Shown here: positions 6,896 through 15,770 of the stretch, piece after piece
Layout of the letters: each line of letters begins with the position of its first letter
Position numbering within the stretch: the first letter of the stretch is position 1
Assembly: GCA_035545555.1 (NCBI GenBank)
Contig: DASZYD010000034.1
Location: 1-43,985, forward strand
Direction of reading: 5' to 3'
Length of the DNA stretch: 43,985 nucleotides
From: JANWHZ01 sp035545555
GTDB lineage: Bacteria > Patescibacteriota > Saccharimonadia > Saccharimonadales > UBA4665
Program-made: the position numbers and the translations under genes
Notes under the pieces: generated by a model
What the model was told of the DNA's origin: nothing
Database searches by the model: none
What the model saw: the letters and a program-made list of their open reading frames with translations, nothing else

Positions 6896-7819
6896 ATGCG
6901 ATTTGAGAAGGCCAAAACCGATTTTTTGGAATACCTGGAGATTGAGCAGAACCGGTCGCAAAAAACAATCGCCAATTACGACCATTACCTTACCCGCCTG
7001 ATCGACTTCGCCGGCGATATCAAGGTAAGTGATATCGATGCCGAGCTGATCCGCAAGTGGCGCCTGTGGCTGAACCGCCTGGGCACCAACAGCAGCGACG
7101 AACTCAGCAAAACGACAGCCAATTACCACCTCATTGCACTACGCAGCTTCCTCAAGTTCTGTGCCAAGCGCGATATTCCTGCTTTGCCCGCGGACAAAAT
7201 CGAGCTGGCGCGTGTCAAACGCAAGCAAGTCACCTTTTTGAATGAAGATGAGCTGGGGCGGCTGTTCGGCCAGCCGGACATCAGCACACCAGCGGGACTA
7301 CGCGACCGGGCCATCTTGGAGCTGTTGTTCAGTTCAGGGCTACGCGTTTCAGAGCTGGCCGGGTTGGACCGCGACCACATCAACCTCAAGCGGCGCGAAT
7401 TCATGGTACGCGGCAAGGGCCAGAAAGACCGGCCGATTTTTATCAGCGAAGAGGCAGCGACATGGGTACAGCGCTACCTTGACCGACGCGAAGATAACGC
7501 ACGACCGCTCTTTGTCCGCTACAGTGGCCATCACGAGCTTGACCGTGGCGGCGATTTTCAACGGCTCACGGTCCGCTCAGTGCAGCGGCTGGTGAGCCGC
7601 TATGCCCTGCTCGCGGGCATTACCAAGCATGTATCACCACATACCATGCGCCACTCGTTTGCCACCGATTTGCTCATGAATGGCGCCGACCTACGCAGCG
7701 TGCAGGCCATGCTTGGTCACAGCAACATTTCTACCACGCAGATTTACACGCACGTGACCGACCCGCATCTCAAGCAAGTGCACGAGCGTTTCCACGCCAA
7801 ACATAGCAGCAGCGATTAA
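6896..7819 (+). CDS. xerC: Tyrosine recombinase, XerC/XerD type
   Basis: The 307-aa length is that of a Xer recombinase, which resolves chromosome dimers at dif. The N-terminal SAM-like core-binding domain covers about residues 1-100 and the catalytic domain 110-300. Catalytic residues are visible: R150 (SGLRVSEL), K174 (GKGQKDR), H249 and R252 (HTMRHSF), H275 (LGHSNIST) and the nucleophile Y284 (IYTHV). No mobile-element context or attachment repeats are seen next to it, and FtsK is encoded in the same window, which fits a housekeeping role. Whether it is XerC or XerD, or a single-recombinase system, cannot be told. The start follows a -10 box by 6 nt. Confidence 0.88.
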   Translation: MRFEKAKTDFLEYLEIEQNRSQKTIANYDHYLTRLIDFAGDIKVSDIDAELIRKWRLWLNRLGTNSSDELSKTTANYHLIALRSFLKFCAKRDIPALPADKIELARVKRKQVTFLNEDELGRLFGQPDISTPAGLRDRAILELLFSSGLRVSELAGLDRDHINLKRREFMVRGKGQKDRPIFISEEAATWVQRYLDRREDNARPLFVRYSGHHELDRGGDFQRLTVRSVQRLVSRYALLAGITKHVSPHTMRHSFATDLLMNGADLRSVQAMLGHSNISTTQIYTHVTDPHLKQVHERFHAKHSSSD

Positions 7820-7828
7820 GAAATGAGG

Positions 7829-8956
7829 CTACGGCTGGGGGGTGCCGCTGCTTTGGACGGTGCAGAGCGGATTGCCGTCACCGCCGGCCGAGAGATCGTC
7901 ATACACCGCAAACGAGCCGCTTGTCACACCGAAACGCTTGCATGCCGAATCTTCTATCTCCAGCGCCGCTGCCGGTGAGGTGTCGGCATTGGCATCGGTC
8001 AGGTCGACCGCTACTTTAATTCGCCGCAGTACATCCTGCGCCTTGCCTGTTGCGTCAATGGTCGCCTGGGCGCCGGCAAACGACTTACCGCCCGCCGTAA
8101 TGTCTAACCGTGATCCGGTCCGGTAGAGCGTTGCGACACGCATATAATAGGTCGTACCACTTAGCCCATTTATGGTTGCAGTACAGCTCGTAGCATTGCA
8201 GCGCGCGCCAATGACCGACCCTCGCGCCGCCAGCGAACCCGTGTTGGCGACTGAGCTCGAGTTGAACGGTACAAAGAACATAGTTGCCGTGTTGGTATTC
8301 CAGCTGTTGCGTGACAGGCCCCCATTGGCGTTGAGGAGGTCGACTTGCAGAACCGGGTAGGCGCAGCCCCACGCGCCACTGCCGGCCGCCACCGGGAATT
8401 GGCCCAGGCTGCTGGTATTCGTGTAGCATCCTGTTGCTCCACCCGTAGCGCCCGTCGGCAGATACCACGTTAGGGTTACGGTATTAAAGTTCGAGCCATT
8501 GGCCGAGATGAGCGGTACCACCGATGACGTGTAGCCAGCCTCGTAGCTCAGTGTGGTCGGCGAGGCGTCAATCAGTACACAAGTGTACGAAACGCTGTGC
8601 TGGCTGTCGATGGTGCCGCTGAAGTTGTAAGCACCCTGGTTGCCGCAGAGGGTTTTGTCCTGCAGCGTCGTCCCCGCCTGGACAAGGTTCTGGATGGCGG
8701 TACGCGCATCGTTCACGCCGCTTTCGGCCGCATAGTATGCCTGCACGCTCAATTGGTCATCGAGCGAGCTGCGCTGTTCGTTGCGGGAAATTTCGGCAAA
8801 GCCCAGCACTAAAAGAGCGATGACGATCATCATCACCATCGTCACCATCAGCGATACCACACCCGCTTCGCGGCTGTGCCGTATGAGTGCTCGCGGCGAT
8901 CTAACGGTGGCTGTTGGCGCTCGGCGCATATATCTTAATGGTACCTTCCTGCTCAT
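7829..8956 (-). CDS. PilX-like minor pilin / pilus assembly protein
   Basis: The 375-aa protein has a basic leader (RHSREAG), then GVVSLMVTMVMMIVIALLVLG, a pilin-like membrane helix without the Glu at position +5. It is followed by AYYAAESGVNDA, the AAE.G signature of PilX-family proteins. The rest is an exported Ser/Thr/Asn-rich domain with several cysteines (two CN/CY pairs), a likely beta-rich head. PilX-type proteins prime or decorate type IV pili. It ends the minor pilin run, 4 nt after the PilW-like gene. Confidence 0.75.
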   Translation of the reverse strand: MSRKVPLRYMRRAPTATVRSPRALIRHSREAGVVSLMVTMVMMIVIALLVLGFAEISRNEQRSSLDDQLSVQAYYAAESGVNDARTAIQNLVQAGTTLQDKTLCGNQGAYNFSGTIDSQHSVSYTCVLIDASPTTLSYEAGYTSSVVPLISANGSNFNTVTLTWYLPTGATGGATGCYTNTSSLGQFPVAAGSGAWGCAYPVLQVDLLNANGGLSRNSWNTNTATMFFVPFNSSSVANTGSLAARGSVIGARCNATSCTATINGLSGTTYYMRVATLYRTGSRLDITAGGKSFAGAQATIDATGKAQDVLRRIKVAVDLTDANADTSPAAALEIEDSACKRFGVTSGSFAVYDDLSAGGDGNPLCTVQSSGTPQP

Positions 8957-8960
8957 GCTA

Positions 8961-9623
8961 TTACAACACGCGGCGCTCCACCGTCGTCTGCAGGTCGGAG
9001 ACAGCGCAGAACTGCGAGCCCGCAGTGCCGCTACAATTCTCGGTTGCCCAGTTTGTGCTGCCCGATACGGCCGGCGTCAGCAAATCATCATCCCCATAGA
9101 TAATACGGATGTGGATGGTGTACAAGCTGCCGCTGCCCGTCACCGAAAAGGCCGATAGCCGCATGTGCTGCCCGAGCAACTCGCGCGAGCCGGACGGCAG
9201 CGGATTGTTCGGCAGCGACGGCGTAGTGCTTGCTGTGCAGGAGCTGGGGTTGCTTACCACCAGGGCGTGATTTGCCTGGTGCTTGCCGCTGTTTGGTGCT
9301 GTGTCGGTCACCTGCTGGCCAACTGCGTACGAATACAGAGTATTGTCTATGCATAGACCGGATACACCACTGGAGGTAACGGTTGGTGTAATGTTGGTGC
9401 CAAACTCAATCGCCTGGCTTACGTCGGACATGATATTCCGCGCCGTCGCCTGCGTCTGCGAGCTGGTTACGCCCTTGAAATAACCGCTTGTAAAGCGCTG
9501 CACGCCGACTGCCACCACCAGCAGGATGACCGCAAAAACCGACGAGGCGATCATCAGTTCCAGAATGGTAAAGCCACGCCGGCGAACATGCGTCCGCCGA
9601 TACCGACGGTCACTCACGAGCAT
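8961..9623 (-). CDS. PilW-like minor prepilin
   Basis: The 220-aa prepilin has a basic leader ending in G, then FTILELMIASSVFAVI: a type III signal peptide with the PilD cleavage site after Gly and Glu at +5. The head domain has paired cysteines. The C-terminal DLQTTVERRVL fits PilW-type minor pilins. The start at 9623 is the ATG nearest the leader; it overlaps the upstream pilin gene by 10 nt, so translation is coupled. Confidence 0.8.
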   Translation of the reverse strand: MLVSDRRYRRTHVRRRGFTILELMIASSVFAVILLVVAVGVQRFTSGYFKGVTSSQTQATARNIMSDVSQAIEFGTNITPTVTSSGVSGLCIDNTLYSYAVGQQVTDTAPNSGKHQANHALVVSNPSSCTASTTPSLPNNPLPSGSRELLGQHMRLSAFSVTGSGSLYTIHIRIIYGDDDLLTPAVSGSTNWATENCSGTAGSQFCAVSDLQTTVERRVL

Positions 9624-10483
9624 GTCTGATTCCCCTTGATACTCAGTGACACCACCAGTTGCCGGCCGGAGCCGCCGATCGTAATCAGCCCCGACTGATT
9701 GGTCCCGGCGCTGGCAAAGCAAATCTGCACGCCGCCGGATGGATTGATCGGCGCGTCAGTAGTCAGCGTCGTATCGCGCAGCGCATTATTGATGGCGGTC
9801 GCCGCCTGCGCCGGTGTCTGGTCAAGCGCTGAGGCGCGGATAGGAATGAGGTCAACCTGCTGGATCGCATTGCCATAGCCCGTTGCCCCGGACCCGGAAG
9901 CACCCGGCTCCATAAGGACCCCAAAGGCGCCGATGGTATTCCCGTTCGACTTCATCCACGCCGTGGTCAGGCCGTACTCCAGCGTGCCGACAGTAGCGTA
10001 CGTGTCATAGTCACCACTCACGCCCACCACAGTGGGATACGCCGTCTGGAACGGCGAGGTAGCGCCGGCCATCGCGCTCTGCAGGCCGGCAATAGTGTAG
10101 ACCTGATACTGCTCCGGGTCGCTGCCATGCACGCCGAGCTGGACGACCTTGCCCAGGAACACGCAGCCGTTATTGGTGCCTTGCCCGTTCGTCCCCGCAG
10201 CAATCTGCAGGGTGCTGCCCGAAGCAGTGCAGGTAAAGTTGCTGGAGTTGGGGTAAAACCCCTGCGACACTTGGTCAACCGTCTGCTGCAATTGCGACTG
10301 AATGCTCTGGATGGCGTGCGTAAACTCGGCCGCGTTCTGCCGGCCCGAGAGCGTAGCTGCAATCGCCACGAACAGCGCGCCGGTCACCGCCAGCACGATC
10401 ATCGTCTCGACGATAGTAAAACCGCCCCGTCCCAGCGCCCGGCCGGCGCCGCCCACGACTCGGCGACGGACATCCGTATACAT
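9614..10483 (-). CDS. Minor prepilin (type III signal peptide)
   Basis: The 289-aa protein has the leader MYTDVRRRVVGGAGRALGRG, a PilD site, then FTIVETMIVLAVTGALFVAI with Glu at +5. The head is about 240 residues with four cysteines. It is the first gene of the operon holding the PilW-like and PilX-like genes; these three probably form the tip-initiation complex of the pilus. The start is fixed by the promoter: TGC-TATACT ends 6 nt before this ATG, so the mRNA should be leaderless. Confidence 0.8.
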   Translation of the reverse strand: MYTDVRRRVVGGAGRALGRGGFTIVETMIVLAVTGALFVAIAATLSGRQNAAEFTHAIQSIQSQLQQTVDQVSQGFYPNSSNFTCTASGSTLQIAAGTNGQGTNNGCVFLGKVVQLGVHGSDPEQYQVYTIAGLQSAMAGATSPFQTAYPTVVGVSGDYDTYATVGTLEYGLTTAWMKSNGNTIGAFGVLMEPGASGSGATGYGNAIQQVDLIPIRASALDQTPAQAATAINNALRDTTLTTDAPINPSGGVQICFASAGTNQSGLITIGGSGRQLVVSLSIKGNQTCS

Positions 10484-10489
10484 GCCCCA

Positions 10490-10504
10490 AGTATAGCATA
10501 AGCA
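10490..10504 (-). promoter_or_regulatory. Promoter of the minor pilin operon, 15-bp motif shared with the pilM promoter
   Basis: The minus strand reads TGCTTATGCTATACT. The same 15 bases occur at 21432-21446 in front of the pilM operon. The last nine bases are an extended -10 (TGC-TATACT). The ATG lies 6 nt downstream, giving leaderless geometry. Confidence 0.65.
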
Positions 10505-10517
10505 AGCTGACCGGCCG

Positions 10518-11387
10518 CTAGATGAACAGGCCGGTGTACCACCGTACGAGCGGCTCGCCAAACAGCACGACGATGACTGTCGCCGTAAGCAGCAGCGGCC
10601 CAAACGGCAAGAGCGTTTTGGCCGTTGCCCGGCCGCGTGCCAGCAGCGGAATGGCAATGAGCGACCCAAGCAGCGAAGCCACAAACAGCACCAGCAGTGC
10701 CCGCAGCGGTCCGCCCACCAGCAGGCCAAGCACAATCGCGAGCTTCACATCGCCAAAGCCGATCCAGTTGCCCCGCGAGCCCAAGTATAGTAGATAAAAT
10801 AGCCCTGCCAGGCTACCAGCGCCGAATACGGCGGTAGTCGCTGCTGACCAGCCGCCGTGAAAAAATGCTGTCTGCATCACCACTTCAACGGCCGCCAATA
10901 CAATGAGCGGATAGACAATCCGGTCCGGCAACAGCATCCAGCGGATATCGTATACCGCCAGCGCCATGAATCCGGTTAGGAACACCAGCCAGAGTATGAA
11001 GGGAATGTAGCCTGATGCTTGCCAGCCCAGCGGCCACCATATATAGGAGACTACGAACAGCAGTGCTGTCAGCAGCTCTACGACCGGATATTGTACAGAG
11101 ATCGGGGCATGGCAATACCGGCACTTGCCGCCCAGCGTGAGCCAGCTGATAACCGGCACGAGATCTTTTGCCGTCAGCCCGTGCCCGCAGGCCGGGCACA
11201 TCGACCGGCCACGCAAAATAGATAGCCGCGCCAGCCGTGTCCGCAGCTTTTGCTCGGCCGGCTTGCCGAGGCGCTTGCTGCCCGCCACCAGCGCCTCGGC
11301 CACCTCTTCCTGCTCATGCAGCCGCCACACCAACGCATTCACAAAACTCCCCAGGATGAGCCCAAGACAGCACACTATGAGGATCAT
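10518..11387 (-). CDS. pilD: Prepilin peptidase / N-methyltransferase
   Basis: PilD cleaves type III signal peptides and methylates the new N-terminus of pilins in the inner membrane. The 289-aa protein has the zinc-binding CPAC...CRYC pair in its N-terminal loop (both needed by the methylating, full-length type). It also has the two catalytic aspartates, in AVYDIRWMLLPD and in GFGDVK (GxGD motif), and about eight membrane helices. All four pilin-like genes nearby are its likely substrates. TGT-TAGCAT ends 6 nt before the ATG and lies in the 18-nt gap behind the beta-helix gene. Confidence 0.95.
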   Translation of the reverse strand: MILIVCCLGLILGSFVNALVWRLHEQEEVAEALVAGSKRLGKPAEQKLRTRLARLSILRGRSMCPACGHGLTAKDLVPVISWLTLGGKCRYCHAPISVQYPVVELLTALLFVVSYIWWPLGWQASGYIPFILWLVFLTGFMALAVYDIRWMLLPDRIVYPLIVLAAVEVVMQTAFFHGGWSAATTAVFGAGSLAGLFYLLYLGSRGNWIGFGDVKLAIVLGLLVGGPLRALLVLFVASLLGSLIAIPLLARGRATAKTLLPFGPLLLTATVIVVLFGEPLVRWYTGLFI

Positions 11388-11393
11388 GCAGTC

Positions 11394-11402
11394 ATGCTAA
11401 CA
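11394..11402 (-). promoter_or_regulatory. Possible extended -10 of pilD, leaderless geometry
   Basis: TGT then TAGCAT on the minus strand, 6 nt before the pilD ATG. The hexamer matches consensus at only 4 of 6 positions. Read-through from the upstream gene is also possible. Confidence 0.4.
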
Positions 11403-11405
11403 TAT

Positions 11406-13790
11406 TCAGACACTGACACAGCTATTATATCCGCTGTTCAGATCGTACATTAGTGTACTTGCCTGATACATACCACCGATTATGTCACCGGTGCCATCTT
11501 CAGTCGCAAGATTTGTGAGGTACTCACCAACCTTTTGGAGCACACCAGTTGCTAATCCGTCGACAGTAAACTCGGGCAAGTCCGGGGCTCCAATATTGCC
11601 TTTTGCGATGTCATAGGCAGACTGCATGCAATCTATTTCACGCTCCATAGTGTCACATGCATCCTGCATGCCACCACTACAGTCAACGCCAAGAGCGTTT
11701 GTCCGGTCAGTGAAAGATGAGGCGCTTGATACCATCGATGCACTCAACAGTCCAGAGGAATCGCAGTTGCCATCAGCGTATACATCTTCAGTCGCTGTCG
11801 TCGATGTCGAAGTTTTCCAAGGGCTAGTCAAGACGTCGCCGCATACTAACGAGCCAGATGACGGTAGTGGCCCATCATCATTTCCCCAGTACGTATATGT
11901 AGCGTCGACCACACATTCTGCGTCACTATCCGTAGTTGGCCAATCGCATGAGCTGATGGCCACACCGGAGACATTGCTAAATGAGCCTCGGAAGAGCACG
12001 TGGGCAGTTCCCCCGACGGCTAGGCCATTTTGGACGTCGTCTATTCCTATATCCGTAAGAGATACCTGTGGGCTCCCCTGTATAGTAATCGCATGGGTCG
12101 CGTACCTGAAAATCGCATGCGAAACACTAACCGCTCCACCACCTCCATCACTAATAGCAGTGCCATAGTCGCCTGGTGCCCCTACTGTAGTGCCATCATC
12201 AGCACTGTCTCCGCCTACGCTATCATCTCGCAGGCTTGTGAATATTACAGGATTTATTGAGCTACCGGCAACATTTACTTCACCTCCTGAGTTAACCTCA
12301 AACCCCCCATAACTGGAGGCAGGATAAGACTTTATGATGGCTCCCGGACCAATATCTAAGGTACCGTTTATAAAAGTAGCCTTCGTTTCAAATACAGCCC
12401 CACTTGTATTGTCAATGGTCCAGATTGATCCCTCTGGCACTTGGTCGTTATCACTTAGATATATAACGCGTTCCCTGTTATTGCCAGAGAAAATGTTCTT
12501 GTCGGCACCTGAAACGGTGGCTATTGTAACATCGGAGCTGTCAAGTGAGAGTGCTGGATAACCATCCCCAGCAATGGCGAACTGATTGCGTTGGAGTATG
12601 GCCTCATCACTACTACAACCGCTGATTGTTACTGGGCTATCAAAAGTATTATCGGTGAAGACCGAGCTTGACCCAGCGCCGCAAGACTCGGCGACTGCAT
12701 AAGTCGCAAAGCTAAAGGTTGCGTACGAGACATTAATCGTACCACCATCGGCACTATTAATGGCCTCGCTATAATTACCTGGCGCGCCGACTGTCAAGCC
12801 ATCACCAGCGCTATCACCCCCTACCATGTCATCATTCATACTCGTAAATATTACCGGGTTAGTTGATGTACCTGATACGCTTAGGGAGCCGCCCGCATCA
12901 ACGGCAAATGCTGTGTAGCTGTTGCCTACGTACGTCTTGATAATGGTACCCCCGCTAATATTTACGGTGCCATTAATATAGATCGTCTTACTCTCAAAAA
13001 TAGCACCACTTGTATTATCTAGGCTCCATGTTGAGCCAGCAGGTACTTGGTTATTGTCGCCAAAATAGACTACCACATCCCTGCCAGTGCCAGAGAATGT
13101 ATTTCTATCGGTCCCTGAGACAGTGGCTATAGTGGCGTCAGAGCTTTCGAGTGACAATGCCGGAGAGTTAATATTACTAATAGTCGCGAATTGATTGCGC
13201 TCGAGGGTAACTGCACTATCAGGACAATCAGTAATAGTGACTGGACTAGCGAAAACATTATCTGTGAGCGTTGAGTGAGAACCACTTGTGCAGTATTGGT
13301 CAAGGGCATATGTGGCATACCTAAAGACTGCATTCGTTACTTCTACCGTACCACCAGACGCACTATTGATTGCTTCATGATAGTCGCCGGTGGCGCCTGT
13401 TGTCGGACCGTCACCGGCGCTATCGCCGCCAGCGCTGTCATCGTTGATACTTGTAAAGATAATTGGGCTATCAGAGCTACCAGCTGCATCTAGAGTACCG
13501 CCCTCCACGCTGATTGATCCCGGCATCCAGCCCGCAGCAAACTTAACGATTGTCCCGGGGTCGACACTCAGGGTAACTCCAGACGGAATGCTTAGCGGGC
13601 CATCTATGATGTAGACGTTGTCCGACGACCAGGTCGTATCTGTATCGATCGTACCTGAAACATGCACAACCGGAAGGCCATCAGCACGCGCAACACTGTC
13701 ATAGCTAACCCTAGAGAGGAGTATACACAACGCAAAGGACAAGAGGGCTAGTAGCAAGTTATGCATACTGATCTGTTTTGCTGCCCGCAT
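11406..13790 (-). CDS. Secreted repetitive beta-helix-like surface protein
   Basis: The 794-aa protein starts at the ATG preceded by a perfect AAGGAGGT. It has a signal peptide (hydrophobic about 11-26, cleavage near ADG at 36-38) and then three long tandem repeats of about 202-203 residues (about 48-250, 251-453 and 454-600, the last shortened). Each contains short NGT..I..G.IIK and NPVIFTSxxDD turns typical of right-handed parallel beta-helices, plus Asp/Gly-rich VGGDSAGDG loops that could bind calcium. The tail (about 650-794) is cysteine-rich and helical. Base composition is much more AT-rich than the flanking genes. It lies between the pilin and pilD, so an adhesin or pilus-linked surface protein is likely, but I know no characterised homologue. 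Confidence 0.75.
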   Translation of the reverse strand: MRAAKQISMHNLLLALLSFALCILLSRVSYDSVARADGLPVVHVSGTIDTDTTWSSDNVYIIDGPLSIPSGVTLSVDPGTIVKFAAGWMPGSISVEGGTLDAAGSSDSPIIFTSINDDSAGGDSAGDGPTTGATGDYHEAINSASGGTVEVTNAVFRYATYALDQYCTSGSHSTLTDNVFASPVTITDCPDSAVTLERNQFATISNINSPALSLESSDATIATVSGTDRNTFSGTGRDVVVYFGDNNQVPAGSTWSLDNTSGAIFESKTIYINGTVNISGGTIIKTYVGNSYTAFAVDAGGSLSVSGTSTNPVIFTSMNDDMVGGDSAGDGLTVGAPGNYSEAINSADGGTINVSYATFSFATYAVAESCGAGSSSVFTDNTFDSPVTISGCSSDEAILQRNQFAIAGDGYPALSLDSSDVTIATVSGADKNIFSGNNRERVIYLSDNDQVPEGSIWTIDNTSGAVFETKATFINGTLDIGPGAIIKSYPASSYGGFEVNSGGEVNVAGSSINPVIFTSLRDDSVGGDSADDGTTVGAPGDYGTAISDGGGGAVSVSHAIFRYATHAITIQGSPQVSLTDIGIDDVQNGLAVGGTAHVLFRGSFSNVSGVAISSCDWPTTDSDAECVVDATYTYWGNDDGPLPSSGSLVCGDVLTSPWKTSTSTTATEDVYADGNCDSSGLLSASMVSSASSFTDRTNALGVDCSGGMQDACDTMEREIDCMQSAYDIAKGNIGAPDLPEFTVDGLATGVLQKVGEYLTNLATEDGTGDIIGGMYQASTLMYDLNSGYNSCVSV
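11991..13649 (-). repeat. Three tandem ~608-bp coding repeats
   Basis: Within the surface-protein gene, units at about 13649-13041, 13040-12432 and 12431-11991 encode the same sequence of motifs. The IFTS motif recurs at residues 111, 314 and 516, a period of 203 and 202 codons. The copies have diverged at many codons, so this is an old amplification and not an assembly duplication. Confidence 0.8.
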
Positions 13791-13838
13791 GATTACCTCC
13801 TTGGCTCTAGCCTTTAGACACTCAAAGCTCCTATGCTT

Positions 13839-13868
13839 AATATAAAGCATGATTTCAGCGCACAGCAA
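13839..13868 (-). promoter_or_regulatory. Promoter of the beta-helix protein gene
   Basis: On the minus strand TTGCTG (-35, 13868-13863) and, after 17 or 18 bp, TTATAT/TATATT (-10). The leader is about 45 nt and carries the perfect AAGGAGGT ribosome site, unlike the leaderless promoters nearby. Confidence 0.55.
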
Positions 13869-13894
13869 TACATAGGCATCCTGAAGACAAAAAT

Positions 13895-13918
13895 AAAGAC
13901 GGGCCGAAGCCCGTCTTT
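13895..13918 (-). terminator. Intrinsic terminator of the pilin operon
   Basis: A GC-rich 10-bp stem (13895-13904 with 13909-13918) with a CGAA/TTCG tetraloop, followed on the minus strand by TTTATTTTTG. It lies 21 nt past the pilin stop and separates that operon from the beta-helix gene. Confidence 0.9.
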
Positions 13919-13938
13919 CGTTATAGCCTTACTCTTTT

Positions 13939-14448
13939 CTACCCTTCTTGGCACTGCCAAGCGTAGGTACCGCCGCCAGTCTCAACAGCGTATACGGCAG
14001 CCACTTGGCGGTTATTACCCTGGGCCGAGCTTGTCGCTGAAGCACAACGCGTGCCTTCATATATGGTTACTTGGTCACCAGTAGGATTGCCCGTCACGTT
14101 CTGGTAAGCCGTCTGAACTGTCACTTGGCCTGATTTGTAGTAGCCAAGTTTAGCCGTAGCCGAAGCCATGCCGGTACTACTAATCGTAAGGGTACCATCT
14201 GTGCCAATAGCAAACGAGTTAGCGGGCGGCGCCGTCCCGCCGTTGTTATTCTCGAAGTCATCTACTGCCGCTAATACTGCCGAGACGTCAGTCTTGCGCT
14301 GCGTATTGCGAGAACTGCGTTGCAGGGCCGGGACGGCCAAGAAAACGATCAGGAGGATCAGACCGGCAATAGCAAGGACGATCATCACTTCTATGATCGT
14401 GAAGCCCTGCACGGCTCTGGCCCGGCGCTTCTCTAGTTTTTGTGTCAT
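13939..14448 (-). CDS. Major type IV pilin candidate
   Basis: The 169-aa prepilin has a 15-residue basic leader ending in QG, then FTIIEVMIVLAIAGLILLIV, the canonical class III signal with Glu at +5. The globular part ends with two cysteines (GTRC...WQC) that can form the D-loop disulfide of type IVa pilins. It is the last gene of the assembly operon and sits directly before a strong terminator, fitting high expression and making it the best major pilin candidate. AGGGGG lies upstream of the chosen ATG. Confidence 0.88.
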   Translation of the reverse strand: MTQKLEKRRARAVQGFTIIEVMIVLAIAGLILLIVFLAVPALQRSSRNTQRKTDVSAVLAAVDDFENNNGGTAPPANSFAIGTDGTLTISSTGMASATAKLGYYKSGQVTVQTAYQNVTGNPTGDQVTIYEGTRCASATSSAQGNNRQVAAVYAVETGGGTYAWQCQEG

Positions 14449-14540
14449 GGCAAATGCCCCCTTTGCGTAAACTTGCGTTATGAACCTTATGGCTAAATGG
14501 TAGCTGGCGCGCACATGAAAATCAAGCCCCCTAACCCTAC

Positions 14541-15761
14541 CTAAGCAATATTGTTGACCTGGCTGGCCAGGTTATAGATGGGCAGCAGCACGGCAGCTAC
14601 GATGGTGAATGCCACCAGGCCCATCAGGATCATCATTACCGGCTCGATAATCGTCTGGATGGCTTTGATCTCGTTGTCCAATTCTTTCTCATAGTAGTCG
14701 GCTGTCTTGCCGAGCATTTGCTCCATAGAGCCGGATTGTTCACCGATCTGCAGCATGTTCGGCACCAGTGGTAAGAAGTTGGGGTCACCCTGCAGGGACT
14801 GGCCAAGCGACTTGCCTGCCTTGACCTTTTCGATGGCTTTGACAATGGAATCAGACACGTGGACATTGTCTACTGCCTGAGCAGTGATGGTAAGCATTTG
14901 GATGAGCGGCACACCGCTCGCTACCAGCGTGGTACCGGTGCGGGCAAACCGGGCCATGTACATTTTGTTAAAGAGCGGCGCGATAGGCCATGCACGCATC
15001 TTGAGCTTATCGGTAATCGATTTGCCGCTGACCGTTCGACCCCACCGTGTGCCAAACACAATGATGGTCGCGATACCTAGCAGCAGCGCCCACCAGAAGT
15101 GGATGACAAAGTCTGACACGGCCAGCAAGATGGTCGTGACGAGTGGCAGTGACGAACCCCCTGTCTCGCTATACAGCACTTTCACTTGCGGCAGTACCTT
15201 GATGAGCATGAAGGTCACTACGGCAATCATCACCAAAAGCACGATGAGCGGATAGATCATGGCGCCGCGTACCTTGCTGATAACATCGGCGTCTTTTTCC
15301 TGCTGGTCGGCCAGGCGTTCCAGCGCCTTGTCGAGCGTGCCGGACGCTTCGCCAGCGGCGATGAGACTGATGTATACCTGGTTGAAGACATCAGGGTATT
15401 TGCCCATGGCCTTTGCCAGCGTAGAGCCCGCCTCGATATCGGATATAACGTGTGCGATGATAACTTTGAGCGGCTTGCTCTCGGTCTGGTTGTTGACGTT
15501 GCGCAAGCTCTGTACCAGCGGTAAGCCGGCGTTGAGGAGTGTGGACAGCTGGCGCGAGAACAGCACCCGGTCCTTGGAGCGTACACGGTTGAACCGGGCG
15601 AAAATGCCGCCGGCGCCGCTTTTGCTCACCGTGATGTCGATGGGCACCAAACCCTCGGCACGGATCAGCTTAGCGGCTGATTGTTCGCTGTCGGCCTGGA
15701 CGGTCGCTTTCATGCGCCGGCCGCTGACCGGGTCGCGTGCAGTGTAATCGTAGGTGAGCAT
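14541..15761 (-). CDS. pilC: Type IV pilus inner-membrane platform protein PilC
   Basis: The 406-aa length and the twin T2SF domains are typical of PilC/GspF, which couples the cytoplasmic ATPases to pilin insertion and removal. The N-terminus has YDYTARDPVSGRRMKATVQA. The first domain includes FSRQLSTLLNAGLPLVQSL and the second FARTGTTLVASGVPLIQML. Three membrane helices are visible, the last at the C-terminus. It follows pilT by 9 nt. Confidence 0.95.
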   Translation of the reverse strand: MLTYDYTARDPVSGRRMKATVQADSEQSAAKLIRAEGLVPIDITVSKSGAGGIFARFNRVRSKDRVLFSRQLSTLLNAGLPLVQSLRNVNNQTESKPLKVIIAHVISDIEAGSTLAKAMGKYPDVFNQVYISLIAAGEASGTLDKALERLADQQEKDADVISKVRGAMIYPLIVLLVMIAVVTFMLIKVLPQVKVLYSETGGSSLPLVTTILLAVSDFVIHFWWALLLGIATIIVFGTRWGRTVSGKSITDKLKMRAWPIAPLFNKMYMARFARTGTTLVASGVPLIQMLTITAQAVDNVHVSDSIVKAIEKVKAGKSLGQSLQGDPNFLPLVPNMLQIGEQSGSMEQMLGKTADYYEKELDNEIKAIQTIIEPVMMILMGLVAFTIVAAVLLPIYNLASQVNNIA

Positions 15762-15770
15762 GGGTGCCTG

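Noticed and set aside
6896..7819. Integrase of a mobile element
   Set aside because: Length and motifs fit a housekeeping Xer protein; no attachment repeats, tRNA insertion or phage genes flank it.
11991..13649. CRISPR or satellite array
   Set aside because: The repeats are long (about 608 bp), coding, diverged and in one frame; no short direct repeats with spacers are seen anywhere in the window.
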